DNA of 28,860 nucleotides from Bremia lactucae (lineage: Eukaryota; Oomycota; Peronosporomycetes; Peronosporales; Peronosporaceae): contig NW_027152196.1 in assembly GCF_004359215.1 (NCBI RefSeq), positions 499,389-528,248 of the forward strand, in the 5' to 3' direction. The notes under the pieces were generated by a model. The model was not told the origin of the DNA and did no database searches. It was given only the letters and a program-made list of their open reading frames with translations. The stretch's first letter is position 1. Each line of letters starts with the position of its first letter. The position numbers and the translations under genes are program-made. This document shows, one piece after another, positions 8,362 through 18,749 of this stretch.

Positions 8362-9758
8362 ATGCTCGGTCGCTCGCTCTATCGCGCAAAGCTTCTAGCT
8401 CTCCCCATGCGCCAATGCGCTCAAGTGCGTCGTCTGAACCTTCACGAGTTCCAGTCGCTTGAAATCATGAAAAGATTTGGCGTCGCAACGCCTCTCGGCA
8501 TTCCCGCCGACACGCCCGCCGAGGCCAAAGCCGCGTTTGAGCAAATTCGTGGCGACCGTGGTGCGTCTACAGTAGTCAACTCAATTGTCATCAATCGTGA
8601 CGTATCTAACACGTCATTTCAATTTGAATTCTCGTTCCGACAGAGGGCGTGGACGTGGTGATTAAAGCCCAAGCGCTCACTGGTGGCCGTGGACTCGGGA
8701 CGTTTCAAAATGGTTTCAAAGGGGGCGTCCACATGTGTACACGACCCGAACAAGCTGAAGAAATTGCAAACAAGATGCTCAACGAGACACTCGTGACTAA
8801 ACAAACGGGTCCGAAAGGTATTCAAGTAGCAAAAGTCTTTTTAATGGAACGGGTTTGGATGCGTCGCGAAATGTACTTTTCCATCCTCATGGACCGCGCG
8901 TCCCAGGGCCCTGTAATGGTCGCGTCCCCAGCAGGGGGTACATCCATTGAAGACGTGGCCGCAGCAACACCCGAATTGATTTTCAAGGAGATTATTGACA
9001 TTGCAACGGGTCCAACACCTACCCAAGTGACGCGATTAGCCAAAGCGTTAGGTGGACATGGCTCGGTATTATTAAAACTCGAGACCCAGATTCAAAACCT
9101 ATACAAACTGTTTATTGGCGTCGATGCGACGTTAGTGGAGATTAATCCACTGGCCGAAACACGAGAAGGTGCGATTTTTGCGTGTGATGCCAAGCTGAAT
9201 TACGACGATAATGCGGCATTTCGACATGCCGAGATCTTTGATCAACGCGATACGACCCAAGAAGATCCACGGGAAGTCGAAGCGAGTGCGTATGACTTGA
9301 ATTACATTGGATTGGATGGAAATATTGGATGTCTTGTTAATGGGGCGGGGCTGGCCATGGCAACGATGGATATTATCTCACTCTATGGCGGTTCACCAGC
9401 AAATTTCTTGGATGTCGGCGGTGGAGCCTCGGAGACGCAAGTGAAAAAAGCATTTGAGCTCTTGGATCGGGACGTGCAAGTCAAGTCGATTCTTGTGAAT
9501 ATCTTTGGTGGCATTATGCGATGTGATGTTATTGCGGCGGGTATTGTGGCGGCCGTCAAGGATTTGGGACTGCAAAAGCCCGTGATTATTCGTCTCCAAG
9601 GGACGAATGTGGAGCTTGCACGCCAGATTATTGCCGATTCGGGAGTTAAGATGATTGTGGCCGATGATTTGGAAGATGCTGCCGAGAAAGCAGTGAAATG
9701 TGCGGATATTGTCGCACAGGCGGAACAAGTGCAGCTTGGCGTTGCGTTTCAAGCGTAA
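8362..9758 (+). CDS. SUCLA2: Succinyl-CoA ligase (synthetase) beta subunit, mitochondrial
   Basis: This beta subunit, with an alpha subunit, converts succinyl-CoA and ADP or GDP to succinate, CoA and ATP or GTP in the mitochondrial TCA cycle. There are two exons, 8362-8560 and 8644-9758, with an 83-nt GT-AG intron (phase 1, joining R-E-GVDVV). The product is 437 aa. The N-terminus (MLGRSLYRAKLLALPMRQ) is basic and amphipathic, as for a mitochondrial presequence, followed by the family start LNLHEFQSLEIMKRFGV. The ATP-grasp part shows KAQALTGGRGLGTF, and DATLVEINPLAET carries the metal-binding residues. The C-terminal ligase domain shows NGAGLAMATMD, GGGAS and NIFGGIMRCDVIAAGIV. All blocks are present and the length is typical. 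Specificity for ADP or GDP cannot be decided by eye. Confidence 0.95.
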
Positions 9759-10914
9759 AAGGGCTTTTGCAAGGAAGCTTTCTTGAAATGGAAACGAGTG
9801 GACGCTTTGGAGATATACTATCGTTTTACAAAAGCGCGCGTTTTTTATTTTTTTTTTAGCTTTATAATAAAAAATACAATGTCGAATGTCGACGAGTTGA
9901 GCGACCCTACGAGGTTTTATACTAGAGATTTGTATAGTTTTTGGAAAGATTGGCACGTTTGAGAACTTTTAATTTTTCTAAGAGCATGATGAGCTTGTAA
10001 TTTTACTTTTTGTTGATCATGGAGAACTACTGATAGAAATTGAATTCGAATTTTTGATGAACGCATATGGGCGCCCGTAGTTTTCAATGTGAAGGCGTTG
10101 CGTAGACTACTGTGGCTATAGTTTTCATTCGATAGGTTCTTGAGAATCGTCATTTAGGCCGCGCACAAGGACGCGCGCTTCGTTGTCGTCCTCTTTGAGC
10201 TTACGCAGCACACTTATCGACAAATTTGCGGCATTGTTCTTGTCAACTGAATCCACGTCGACTTGCCGCTTGGATCTCTTTCCGAGTCACAAGATGCGCT
10301 GCATGTGATCGGAAACGTTTCGAGTCTTTTAAAATAAATGTTTCGATCCGAAAGTAATGTGCCGAGTGTACCGATTTTAAGTAAATGTAGGGTACAATAA
10401 TTGGTAAAAGAATTCAATGGCTGTGAGTTCCCGATCCGAGCCCAGTGAAAAGTGCTCATTTGTAGTTTTTCAGCGTACTATCGTAGCAGTCATTTTAAAA
10501 GCTGTGCTCACATGATGTTTGCTAAAATACCAAGATCTGCTCTGAATCTTTGTGAAGAAACCCTCTCGGTAACACGAGAGGCTTAAGCACTGATGAGACT
10601 ACTTAGCACCGAATAAAATAGTTGATAAAGCGAGCGACTTGCAAGAAAATGCCATGTAAATTGGCAATGCTACGTTGTAGTCGCTTGCGCTTAAAAGTGG
10701 CAAAAATGCTCGGTTGATCGCTTTACCACAACTAATGGCTTTAAGTTAAACTGCTTGTCTTCGCCTTATTATCTTGCGAGTTTCCCAAACACAGCAATCA
10801 TTAAAAAAAAAGAGTGTAAATAAGCCCTTTTAATTAAAAAGAACCTCTCATATGGGGTAATTATACCTCCGTGAAAAAACTTCCTGTACCGCTTAAGATC
10901 TGAAGCGACCGATC
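9759..10914. other. Intergenic 1.15 kb; a coding-like stretch on the minus strand but no gene I can define
   Basis: On the - strand, 10125-10286 is open and has protein-like codon use (NLSISVLRKLKEDDNEARV), and an overlapping frame at 9917-10153 is also open. I could not join them with convincing splice sites or recognise either. A T-rich tract at 9841-9859 follows the succinyl-CoA ligase gene. A 7-bp stem-loop lies at 10562-10581 (CCTCTCG...CGAGAGG). The rest shows nothing I can name. Confidence 0.3.
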
Positions 10915-11467
10915 GTGATGGAGGAGAGAAGGCCCGCGGGCAAGTCCCTCGTGACTGAACACTGCCATTCACATGGCGATGCTCACGTTTCGTGGGACGA
11001 AGAGACGATTGCGCGACACAATTTGGACCGTGGCACACGCATGAAAATCGACGAGCCGAATACGCCGTATCATTACTACAACGATGCCGTGTCCCCTGCT
11101 CGAAGTTTCTCAGGCCGCGAGGAGCAGCCTTCACTTCAGGTATCTTACTGAATTGTGATACGATATACATTAAAGAGTGGAATCTTAACGTATTTGCCAG
11201 TGGGACGAGTTGCAGTCCAAGCTGCAGGATTATAAGGACAGTTCTAACACGAGTGCACGAGATAACAGTGCCGACGAGAAGTCACGCTTGGCTTCGACTG
11301 GGCTCCAATTTTCTGCTCGCAACGACGAAGGAAAGAAGATTGAAAAGGATCCAGACTTTGCCGAGAAACGCAAGAACCATTATAAAGAATTTGAGCGAGT
11401 CCGTGCCTGGAAGATGCAGCATGGCGATGACGACGATCAAGAAGACGAAGTCGAGGGCAGTAAATAA
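10915..11467 (+). CDS. PPP1R2: Protein phosphatase 1 regulatory inhibitor subunit 2 family (IPP-2)
   Basis: Inhibitor-2 proteins are small, heat-stable, largely disordered proteins that bind and inhibit the PP1 catalytic subunit in nucleus and cytoplasm. There are two exons, 10915-11139 and 11201-11467, split by a 61-nt intron (CAG|GTATCT ... TTGCCAG, phase 0), giving 163 aa. Diagnostic motifs are SWDEETIARHNLDRGTRMKI followed by DEPNTPYHYY (the conserved DEPxTPY block whose Thr is the GSK3-type phosphosite), and KRKNHYKEFERVRAWK (the HYxEF block that occupies the PP1 active site in the mammalian complex). The tail is acidic (DDDDQEDEVEG). A mammalian-type SILK motif is not obvious at the N-terminus. 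Start choice is the first ATG; MMEER could also begin at the second Met. Confidence 0.88.
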
Positions 11468-11577
11468 AAAAAAGGTATACATATTAGAAAAAGAAAAAAA
11501 ACGTTTTTGGTGGTATACAATTCTAAAATGAAAAGATTAAAAAAGTACGTAGTAGCTCCTCGCTCCAGTGACGTCTG

Positions 11578-11591
11578 TCATTCTACCTTTT
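11578..11591 (+). promoter_or_regulatory. Oomycete initiator-like element of the VIT1/CCC1-type gene
   Basis: TCATTCTACCTTTT fits the CATTYYNCAWTTT pattern with one mismatch. It lies about 60 bp before the ATG at 11650 and overlaps an earlier in-frame ATG at 11590, which favours 11650 as the translation start. Confidence 0.5.
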
Positions 11592-11649
11592 GAAAGCTTT
11601 TCAAAGTCGGAACAAACCGTCGCCACTAATTATCACTTCTTTCAGCTCA

Positions 11650-12567
11650 ATGAACGCCAACGGTCACGAAAGAGCTACGACCTCTACAAGTTTAAGCAAT
11701 GCCTCAAATGAAAAAACCGGGTATGGAAGCACAAACTACAGCGGAGTCCTGGTAGACGTCAAAGATGCGTATGGCCGGGGAGACTCGAAGCAGTCGCGGT
11801 TACTACATCAGCTTAAAACGGAAATGGGAAGCCACACCCACGCTCAGGAAAATCACATGATGGGTGGAGAGCACATTAAAAGCGCTGTGTACGGCGGCCT
11901 TGACGGAATAATTACTACTTTTGCCACAGTTACGTCCGTGGCGGGCTCAGGGCTGCCGCATTCGGTCATTTTAATCATTGGCCTCGCTCACCTCGTAGCG
12001 GATGGTTTAAGTATGGGACTTGGTGACATGCTCAGTTCTCAAGCCGAGGCTGATCTTGCGTCTCATGAGCGGTCTCGAGAAGTGTGGGAATTTGAAAATT
12101 ATCCCGAAGGGGAGATTGAAGAAATGGTCGAACTCTATGTCAAGAAGGGCGTATCCACGGAAGACGCGATGCTCGTCGTACATACATTAGCCAAGTACAA
12201 GGAAGCATTCATTGATATTATGATGGTCGAAGAACTTAAAATTATGCCCGTGGAAGACGATCATACGCCTTTAACGGGAGGTGGCATTACGTTCCTGTCT
12301 TTTATGTTCTTTGGAGTCATTCCACTGCTTTCGTACCTCGTAAATTTGTTTCCAGGGATCGATATGAGTCCAAAGACGGCATTGTATCTGTCGTGTTTCC
12401 TTACGGTTATTACGCTTTTTTTACTTGGGGCAGTGAAGGGAAAATTTGTGGGTCAAAAGATGTGGAAAGCGGGTGGATCGATGGCAATTAATGGCACAAT
12501 TGCGGCGGCTTGTGGATGGGTTATTGGGTACTTGTTGCAACTCACAGGTATCCAGAACATTGGATAA
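11650..12567 (+). CDS. VIT1: Vacuolar iron transporter family (VIT1/CCC1) protein
   Basis: The 305-aa membrane protein belongs to the VIT1/CCC1 family, which moves Fe2+ (or Mn2+) from cytosol into vacuoles by proton antiport. The variable N-terminus is followed by five membrane segments: SAVYGGLDGIITTFATVTSV, HSVILIIGLAHLVADGLSMG, GGITFLSFMFFGVIPLLSYL, TALYLSCFLTVITLFLLGAV and SMAINGTIAAACGWVIGYLL. The GGLDGIITTFA and ADGLSMGLGDMLSS blocks are family hallmarks. Between segments 2 and 3 lies the cytosolic metal-binding part rich in Glu and Met (WEFENYPEGEIEEMVELY, then DIMMVEELKIMP). The gene has no intron. The frame is open from 11590, but the initiator-like element at 11578-11591 makes 11650 the better start. 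The metal carried cannot be decided from sequence alone. Confidence 0.92.
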   Translation: MNANGHERATTSTSLSNASNEKTGYGSTNYSGVLVDVKDAYGRGDSKQSRLLHQLKTEMGSHTHAQENHMMGGEHIKSAVYGGLDGIITTFATVTSVAGSGLPHSVILIIGLAHLVADGLSMGLGDMLSSQAEADLASHERSREVWEFENYPEGEIEEMVELYVKKGVSTEDAMLVVHTLAKYKEAFIDIMMVEELKIMPVEDDHTPLTGGGITFLSFMFFGVIPLLSYLVNLFPGIDMSPKTALYLSCFLTVITLFLLGAVKGKFVGQKMWKAGGSMAINGTIAAACGWVIGYLLQLTGIQNIG

Positions 12568-12754
12568 AGTGCAATTTTAGTCACATTATGCACAATTAAA
12601 TTCGGTGCGCTATTTGCAGGTAGAAGGACGCATCAAAAGTGCTGCAAAAATGTACTTTTACTAATCGGTTGAAAAAAGTAAACGAGCTTTAATAATGGTA
12701 TACATTGGCAAGTCTTTGTTTTCCGAATGTGCTCATAGTATTGTACTCTTATAC

Positions 12755-14292
12755 TTACAAAACCTCAATAAAACCCGTCATAGCGCGGATCACATCCCAG
12801 CACGAGACATTAAAACGCAAACTAATTACAAGCAATATAGCCACAACCATAAACACAATCGTAAATACCAGTGTCCAGGGAGCGATTGGCTTCAGCAACG
12901 CAGCAAACGGCGACTTGGGATGAAAAAAGGATGTTTGCAGCACCGAATTTAAGATTATAAAATTGTGCAGGCAGCCGTTCTGCGAACTTATGCTTAAGAT
13001 TCGGCCATCGCGCGTCCATTCAAGATCTTCAAAGGTCATAGAAGGAACTTGCATCGGGCAAGTACCCGAACTACTCGGATCCCCAAGCGCTGATGACGAC
13101 GACATAGAAGAAGGGACAATATTTGAAGTTAAAGCGCTGGCGTCACTGTCCAGATACTCGACCGCGATTTCCTTCCAATCGCTCATACGTACGACCTTGA
13201 TGCAATTATCGCCACAAGTAGCAACAACCTCATTTGCCTCATTGTACACAATCTCACGTAACGATTGCTCATGAAACTTTACGCAGTATTGCTCTTGACC
13301 AATATGTTTCAAATGGGTGGAAATAATCACAACATAGCCCGACGAGAAGCCCGCGACGATGTAGCCATGACCAAACCATTGATACGACACAATTTTGCCA
13401 TACCGTGCCTGAAAGGCGAGTTCCAGGGCGTTTTCCCGCTCAGTCAGATCGTACAATAATATTGTTTTGCCACCCATATTTACCGACAAAATGGAATTTT
13501 TGTTGCCTTTTTTGCCACCAAACTTTACCAGCAAAATAAATGAATTTTAAGAGGCATTGATGGATGCATGCAAAAAAATACACAACACAAACCGTGATGC
13601 TTCGAGGTGACGCCTTTATTTTAACCTGATCAATCGTTTCTCCAGAAGGCAAACAGATTGTAATTTGCCGATCTTCCGAGCCAAATGCAAATTTGTTTTC
13701 AAGGTTCCAATCGCCACACAAAATACGCCGTTTATGCTTACTCGCCACCTGCGTTTTCGTACCTTTAGTGTGGTCATAAATGTAAACTTGGCCTCGAGTC
13801 GTGCCAATAGCAAGCTATTGCAACACCAGACCACAGCTAAGTGCGAATTTCTTAATAACTTTCCAGATAAAAATAAGTTCACCATTAACGAGTTTGGTGA
13901 CGTTGACCATTTCAGATAGCTAATGTCTTTGCAGGGTAGTTCCACGAGCTGGTGCTGTTCTATCTTGGTAGGTTCCCAAAGCACGAGTGATGACGAATTG
14001 GCCTGTACGATGGCTAGGATGCTGCCACTCACGCTCCACTCGAGCAATGTACACATGCTAGATATTTATAAAAGCAGGATATGATTCAAGAAATTGCGAT
14101 ATATATATATATATATATTGCTCACCTTGGCGACGGTGGGACAATCTGATCTACTAATTTTCCACGTCTGCTGAAAATATGCACGACTCGAGAGGCTCCA
14201 GTTGAAGCGACATAGCTATCTCGAGGATCCCAAGCGTACCGGACGGGGCCAACGCCATGGTGGCGCGCGTCGACCGAAAAAGTAATCAACAT
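12755..14292 (-). CDS. WDR19: IFT144/WDR19-like WD40 propeller with C-terminal membrane anchor
   Basis: Four exons (14292-14126, 14057-13883, 13814-13593, 13522-12755) are joined by GT-AG introns of 68, 68 and 70 nt in consistent phase, giving 443 aa. The first 370 residues follow the N-terminal beta-propeller of WDR19/IFT144, an IFT-A component of flagella: VRYAWDPRDSYVASTG, LAIGTTRGQVYIYDHTKG, CGDWNLENKFAFGSEDRQIT, FSSGYVVIISTHLKHIGQE, VVATCGDNCIKV and LEWTRDGRILSISSQNG. WDR19 itself is about 1,340 aa, with a second propeller and TPR-like repeats. All of that is missing here. Instead the protein ends with a hydrophobic segment at about residues 404-423 (PWTLVFTIVFMVVAILLVIS) and 20 more residues. 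All splice sites are intact, so this does not look like a simple pseudogene. It runs convergently with the VIT1-type gene, with 187 bp between stops. Whether it serves flagella or a membrane-trafficking role is open. Confidence 0.72.
14058..14125 (-). repeat. Intron 1 of the WDR19-like gene, carrying an (AT)n microsatellite
   Basis: About 20 bp of alternating AT (14099-14118) sit six bases inside the 5' splice site (GTGAGCAATATAT). Such a tract is prone to length change close to a splice donor. Confidence 0.7.
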
Positions 14293-14992
14293 GTACTATT
14301 TTCTACTTGGAAAACACAGTTTTATGTAAAGACCTTCACAATCTGATTGCCAATGCAAAACCATTGAATAAATCTGCCATAATATTGTGAAGTAGCCACA
14401 TCGAGACTAAAACTGTGCATTCCGAGCATAGAGCTATAAAAAACACTAGTGTGCTCCATTGATAAAGTACGTTGACGTGCTTCCAGAATGCAACAAAAGC
14501 GCTTATGGAGAGTCGATGTTTAGCCGCTAGATCAATAAATTTATTCTTGACTACCTTTTTAGACTTGTATCATGCCGCAGAGACCACCAAAATGGAAGAA
14601 CAAGTACACTTTCGAATACATTCAAAAAATAATTTTCATTGTCCCGGACTCAATACAATAAGATGGCTGCTGCAATTTTTTTTATACGGATACAAAGACA
14701 AGATAGATGCTGTTAAGCGGTTGCTTGTGCCTTTTCGCTGCTGTCATGGCAGCATGGCTCAACTAGAATTTAATAACTTTTATTTTTGCACTATCGAAGT
14801 TTGTTTACTTATCGTGGTCTCTCTTTTCACGATTGGCAGATGCCCCAATACCATTTTCGTTGTTCGAGTCAACGGCTTCCCTTTTTACGATCGAAAAAGA
14901 GTTCGTCGCTCCTACTTTTACAATATCCAATAATAAAGTTTTAATTCGTACTTACAGCTCAACGTCTTGGACTTTTATTAACAATCAAGCTC
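14293..14992. other. Intergenic 700 bp between two minus-strand genes
   Basis: A 153-codon frame on the + strand (14472-14933) is open but AT-rich, lacks any recognised motif and has no initiator-like element. I treat it as chance. The segment should hold the promoter of the WDR19-like gene and the 3' end of the propionyl-CoA carboxylase gene. Confidence 0.4.
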
Positions 14993-17290
14993 CTAGTCAT
15001 ACTCAAGAATGATTTCGTCTACTTTTAAAGAATCTCCAGCAGTACGAACAATATTTTGAATCACCCCTCGTTTCTCAGCGCGAAGTACATTCTGCATTTT
15101 CATTGCTTCCACGACAGCGAGCTCCTGGCCAAACTCGACATGCTGACCAACCTCGACGGCCACTGAAATGAGCATGCCGGGCATTGGACATAAGAGCAAA
15201 TTCGACGTATCGACCTCGGGTTTCGGCTGCATGTATGGCGCATACGTGGCTTCAAGCTCATTGCGCACGACAACGTCATGAACAGCACCGTGAAATTGAA
15301 GACGAAAACCTTCTGGTAACGTTTGCACCATTTGTGATATTAATGGATAGTCCGCTGCTTCATTCTCTTTAATGAACGACGCTTTAAATAGCGGACCGTT
15401 CAAAGACCAATGTACCTTTCCTATAACGTGCCAAGCATCGTCTACAAGCGCAAGAGTCATGGTTTCAGAACGATGACGTTTCTTTTCAACTTCGACTTGT
15501 AAAACAATCACGGGCGTTGCTTCTCCGAATGGCCCATCAATACTAACCGATAACGGGACTCCCAAGTCCTGAAAATTATTGCGCTTTGCAATGGCAATCA
15601 ATTCTTTCGACGAGAGAACCCCAGGAGCAGTCGCTCGTAATCGAGGCACAACACCTGCTTGCTCCGAGACCAATTCTACTTCGTTCGCATTAAGCGCGTC
15701 GTATAAACCAGAATGTTCCGCGGAATTTGACTGCAAACGACTCGAAATCTGACTGCTAGCAAGAGCCTTCTTTAAATGCATAAGTGCGCCCACAATACAA
15801 AGCGTTTTAGTCTCGGGCACCGTCAATTTGACCCCAACGAAACCATCGGGATATTCTTCATCAATAAATTTTGTCGTAAATTTGCCGCTCACAAAGCGAG
15901 GATGGCGGTAAACATCCTGCAGAAACGATACATTGTTACCAGGACCACGAATAACATAATTGTCCAACGCCGTTTTCATGCGCTCCAAGCACTCAGCACG
16001 ATCCTTGCCGTACGTAATGAGTTTAGAGATCATGGGATCGTAAAACATGGAAATGTCGCTACCTTCGACGACACCCGAGTCCACACGTACGCCTGGTACA
16101 TTCGTCGGTTCTTTATACTGTAACAGACGACCAATGGAAGGCAGAAAGCCACGCCGTGGATCCTCGGCATACACACGGCTTTCCATGGCCCAGCCGTGAA
16201 TTTTTAATGGCCTATCAACCAACGTTCTCGGCAGTTCGTATCCTGCAGCAACTCGAATCATTTGCTCCACCAAGTCGACGTTTGCTATCAACTCCGTCAC
16301 GGGATGTTCCACCTGCAAACGGGTATTCATTTCTAAGAAATAAAAGTTTTTATCCTTATCACAGAGAAATTCCACCGTGCCAGCGCTGACATAACCCACT
16401 TTCTTTGCCAGCATCGTGGCTTGTTGACTCATGGCAATCCGAGTGTCGGGATCGAGTAACACACTTGGAGCCTCTTCAATGACTTTTTGATTACGACGTT
16501 GAATGGAACACTCGCGCTCGGGCAATGCCACGACATTACCATGTGCATCCGCAAGAAGTTGAATTTCAATATGTCGGGGATCTTCAATAAACTTTTCAAT
16601 AAACATTCGATCGTCTCCAAAACTATGGGCAGCCTCCTCTTTCGAGAGACGGTAGCCAATGCGCACGTCTTCATCGTTGTATGCAACGCGCATCCCTTTG
16701 CCGCCTCCACCTGCACTGGCTTTAATCATGACAGGATACCCAATTTCCTGGGCTACTTGAATTGCTTCATCGGACGTGTGAATTTCCCCAAGAAAGCCAG
16801 GAATGGTATTGACGCCAGCATCCAAGGCGAGTTGCTTGGACGTTATCTTATCGCCCATAGCCTGGATTGCTTCATGGCCAGGACCAATAAATTTGACGCC
16901 CATCGCATCCAGTGCTTCACAGAAATCTTTATTTTCCGAAAGAAATCCGTAGCCTGGATGCACAGCCTCGGCGCCTGTGAATTGGACGGCTTTTAAGATC
17001 TGAGGGATATTCAAGTAACTCTGACTCGAGGGCGCGGGTCCCACGCATATGGCCTCGTCGGCCATGCGTACGGCCACCGAGTTCACGTCGGGCTCGGAGT
17101 ACACAGCAACTGTCTTGATCCCTAACTTTTTACACGTGCGCATGACGCGCACGGCAATCTCGCCTCGATTGGCGACAAGAATTTTGTCAAATAGCTTCTC
17201 TCTAGGGATCGCGTGCAGCTGGCGAAGGGCTGCGAACGCGGGCCTAGCTGACTTTGTCGGTAGCTGATGGCGCAGTCGTGCCAACCGCAT
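14993..17290 (-). CDS. PCCA: Propionyl-CoA carboxylase alpha subunit (biotin-containing), mitochondrial
   Basis: The alpha subunit carboxylates biotin with bicarbonate and ATP; the beta subunit then makes methylmalonyl-CoA from propionyl-CoA in mitochondria. The product is 765 aa from the ATG at 17290. The presequence MRLARLRHQLPTKSARPAFA is basic. Domains in order: biotin carboxylase start KILVANRGEIAVRVMRTCKK; ATP-grasp glycine loop KASAGGGGKGMRV; catalytic EMNTRLQVEHPVTE; C-terminal block with DISMFYDPMISKLITYG; a middle BT-type linker domain; and the biotinyl domain with LCPMPGMLI and AVVEAMKMQN, biotin on Lys731. The SDISMFYDPMISKLITYG and VIRGPGNN blocks favour PCCA over methylcrotonyl-CoA or pyruvate carboxylase. 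The frame stays open to an ATG at 17347, but an initiator-like element lies between the two ATGs, so I choose the second. There is no intron. Confidence 0.93.
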   Translation of the reverse strand: MRLARLRHQLPTKSARPAFAALRQLHAIPREKLFDKILVANRGEIAVRVMRTCKKLGIKTVAVYSEPDVNSVAVRMADEAICVGPAPSSQSYLNIPQILKAVQFTGAEAVHPGYGFLSENKDFCEALDAMGVKFIGPGHEAIQAMGDKITSKQLALDAGVNTIPGFLGEIHTSDEAIQVAQEIGYPVMIKASAGGGGKGMRVAYNDEDVRIGYRLSKEEAAHSFGDDRMFIEKFIEDPRHIEIQLLADAHGNVVALPERECSIQRRNQKVIEEAPSVLLDPDTRIAMSQQATMLAKKVGYVSAGTVEFLCDKDKNFYFLEMNTRLQVEHPVTELIANVDLVEQMIRVAAGYELPRTLVDRPLKIHGWAMESRVYAEDPRRGFLPSIGRLLQYKEPTNVPGVRVDSGVVEGSDISMFYDPMISKLITYGKDRAECLERMKTALDNYVIRGPGNNVSFLQDVYRHPRFVSGKFTTKFIDEEYPDGFVGVKLTVPETKTLCIVGALMHLKKALASSQISSRLQSNSAEHSGLYDALNANEVELVSEQAGVVPRLRATAPGVLSSKELIAIAKRNNFQDLGVPLSVSIDGPFGEATPVIVLQVEVEKKRHRSETMTLALVDDAWHVIGKVHWSLNGPLFKASFIKENEAADYPLISQMVQTLPEGFRLQFHGAVHDVVVRNELEATYAPYMQPKPEVDTSNLLLCPMPGMLISVAVEVGQHVEFGQELAVVEAMKMQNVLRAEKRGVIQNIVRTAGDSLKVDEIILEYD

Positions 17291-17312
17291 TGCGGAATGA
17301 TTGTCACGAACA

Positions 17313-17328
17313 CTTTTGATGCGGAATG
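17313..17328 (-). promoter_or_regulatory. Initiator-like element of the PCCA gene
   Basis: On the - strand CATTCCGCATCAAAAG resembles CATTYYNCAW. It ends 22 bp before the ATG at 17290 and lies downstream of the ATG at 17347, supporting the inner start. Confidence 0.4.
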
Positions 17329-17500
17329 GGAAATATGCAAAAAACAATTATTCAAATAGTGGCCCTCTTTCGGTTGAAGTTGAGGTGGAGATGGAAGGCC
17401 GATCATTACTTTGAATCGTCTTAGTGAGGTAAATCATTTCGCGCTCTTTTATAGAAACTACTCTTTAATAGGGAAGCCGGATAATTGTCCGTGCTTTTAC

Positions 17501-17936
17501 CTAATTATAACCAATCCAGCTGCGAGAGGAAACTTTCTTTTGTAAACGCCATACCGCCGGAAGAATGGCACTATTGGACATGCCTTGCGCAATGGTCATT
17601 TTTTTTATAGACCCCTTTCGAGCTCGTTCTTTTCTCTGTACCTTTTGGCTCAATGCCTTGACTCGATAAGGATTCGTGAGCATCCACTACAAGATGAGAA
17701 AGACACTCATTGTTTGCGTGTTACTATGGCTTTTCTTAATCTATTCATCCTTTTGTCATTGGCAAATTACAAAAACGCTGGCTTTTGAGGAGCACTACCT
17801 TGTTGGAGACGAGCGCTTCGTAGCGCTCTTCTTCAGCTAATTGCGCATTCGAGTGTTTCGATGCGCGTATGAAAAGCCCTTTCTCGTGCATGTAAGAGCA
17901 TTCTCCAGCCCATTGCGAGAGCTTCAAAATTTCCAT
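17501..17936 (-). CDS. Small unknown protein, two exons
   Basis: Exon 1 (17936-17799) and exon 2 (17686-17501) join in phase 0 across a 112-nt intron with GTAGTG donor and a pyrimidine-rich acceptor (TTTCTCATCTTGTAG). The joined product is 107 aa and reads QLAEEERYEALVSNK-WMLTN at the junction. The C-terminal half is strongly basic (ALSQKVQRKERARKGSIKKM) and could bind nucleic acid or be organellar, but I recognise no family. It lies about 150 bp upstream of the PCCA gene on the same strand. The start is uncertain: another frame is open across 17833-18033, and an upstream exon is possible. I rate this as a gene model from splice sites and codon texture only. Confidence 0.42.
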
Positions 17937-18749
17937 GATGAAATATGTAAGGGTACCATGTAACTACCCCCCCCCCTTCGGACGTAACGCGCGCGAGCCA
18001 GTGTTCTACCACGCCAGCATACATGTCACGCATCGCCGCCGAGCAGCATTAGAAATAAAAAATAACTTGCTTTACCGATATACTGTATTTGAATAAATCA
18101 GGCCTATCCACTTCGAGCCAGACAAGAGCAAGGCACGGGATTCACAACAAGATTCTCCCCTCAACCATCTGTCTCCTCATGGATACTTTTTAAGACTTTA
18201 ATTAAACTCATACTAAAAACTTCATGTGTGTTTCTAACAGTGGACCCAAACCAGTGCTAAGGAATTGAAAGCATTTGTTTCGTGTACCGTATGTTTAAGA
18301 AACCTCTAGATTTAATGACCTCGAGTCTTTATTAAAACTACCGACGCACGACTTTCGAGTGCTCTCCTGCGTTCGACGTCTCGCTGTGACGCCATCCTCG
18401 GCTCTTCACGGCCAATCACCATGGAACCAACCTCATTTGTCTTAACGCTATCGTTGCGACTATCGCGATTGCAAATACAAGGCAACAACCGACTCGACTA
18501 CGTTGTCACGCTCCTCTACATCACAACGCGACACTTCCCTCTAGTTTGCATGAGTCTACAATAATTAATACTCCATTTCGTGGCTGCGCCAAGCCCAGAT
18601 GCAGGTCGTTCGAAATGGAAAGGCTCGAACGTTCAGCTCGTGCAATAGAAGGGAGGACCATGAGCGACGAACCTAGACAGTTCGGAACGCAAGATAGGCC
18701 ACAGACGTCGGTCTCCGTTCGTCCGGATTCGTGTCGCGATTATAAGCCC
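17937..18749. other. Intergenic between the small unknown gene and the receptor kinase
   Basis: It contains a run of ten C (17967-17976) and otherwise no defined element. A short upstream frame of four codons (18550-18564) and an initiator-like CACTTCCC at 18532 precede the kinase gene. The kinase frame is open from 18546, with in-frame ATGs at 18615 and 18660 before the one I chose. Confidence 0.4.

Noticed and set aside
10562..10620. Stem-loop followed by CTGATGAG and CGAA, reminiscent of a hammerhead ribozyme
   Set aside because: Stem II does not form between CTGATGA and the GAA part, and eight bases separate the stem from the core, so the catalytic fold cannot be built.
14472..14933. Open frame of 153 codons on the + strand
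   Set aside because: AT-rich, no motif, no promoter element, no homology I recognise; most likely chance.
17811..17828. Perfect 6-bp stem-loop in the small unknown gene, like those of the retroelement
   Set aside because: Isolated and short; a handful of such stems in 18 kb of host DNA is expected by chance.
17967..17976. Run of ten C as a possible structured element
   Set aside because: A single run cannot form a quadruplex or i-motif; simple homopolymer.
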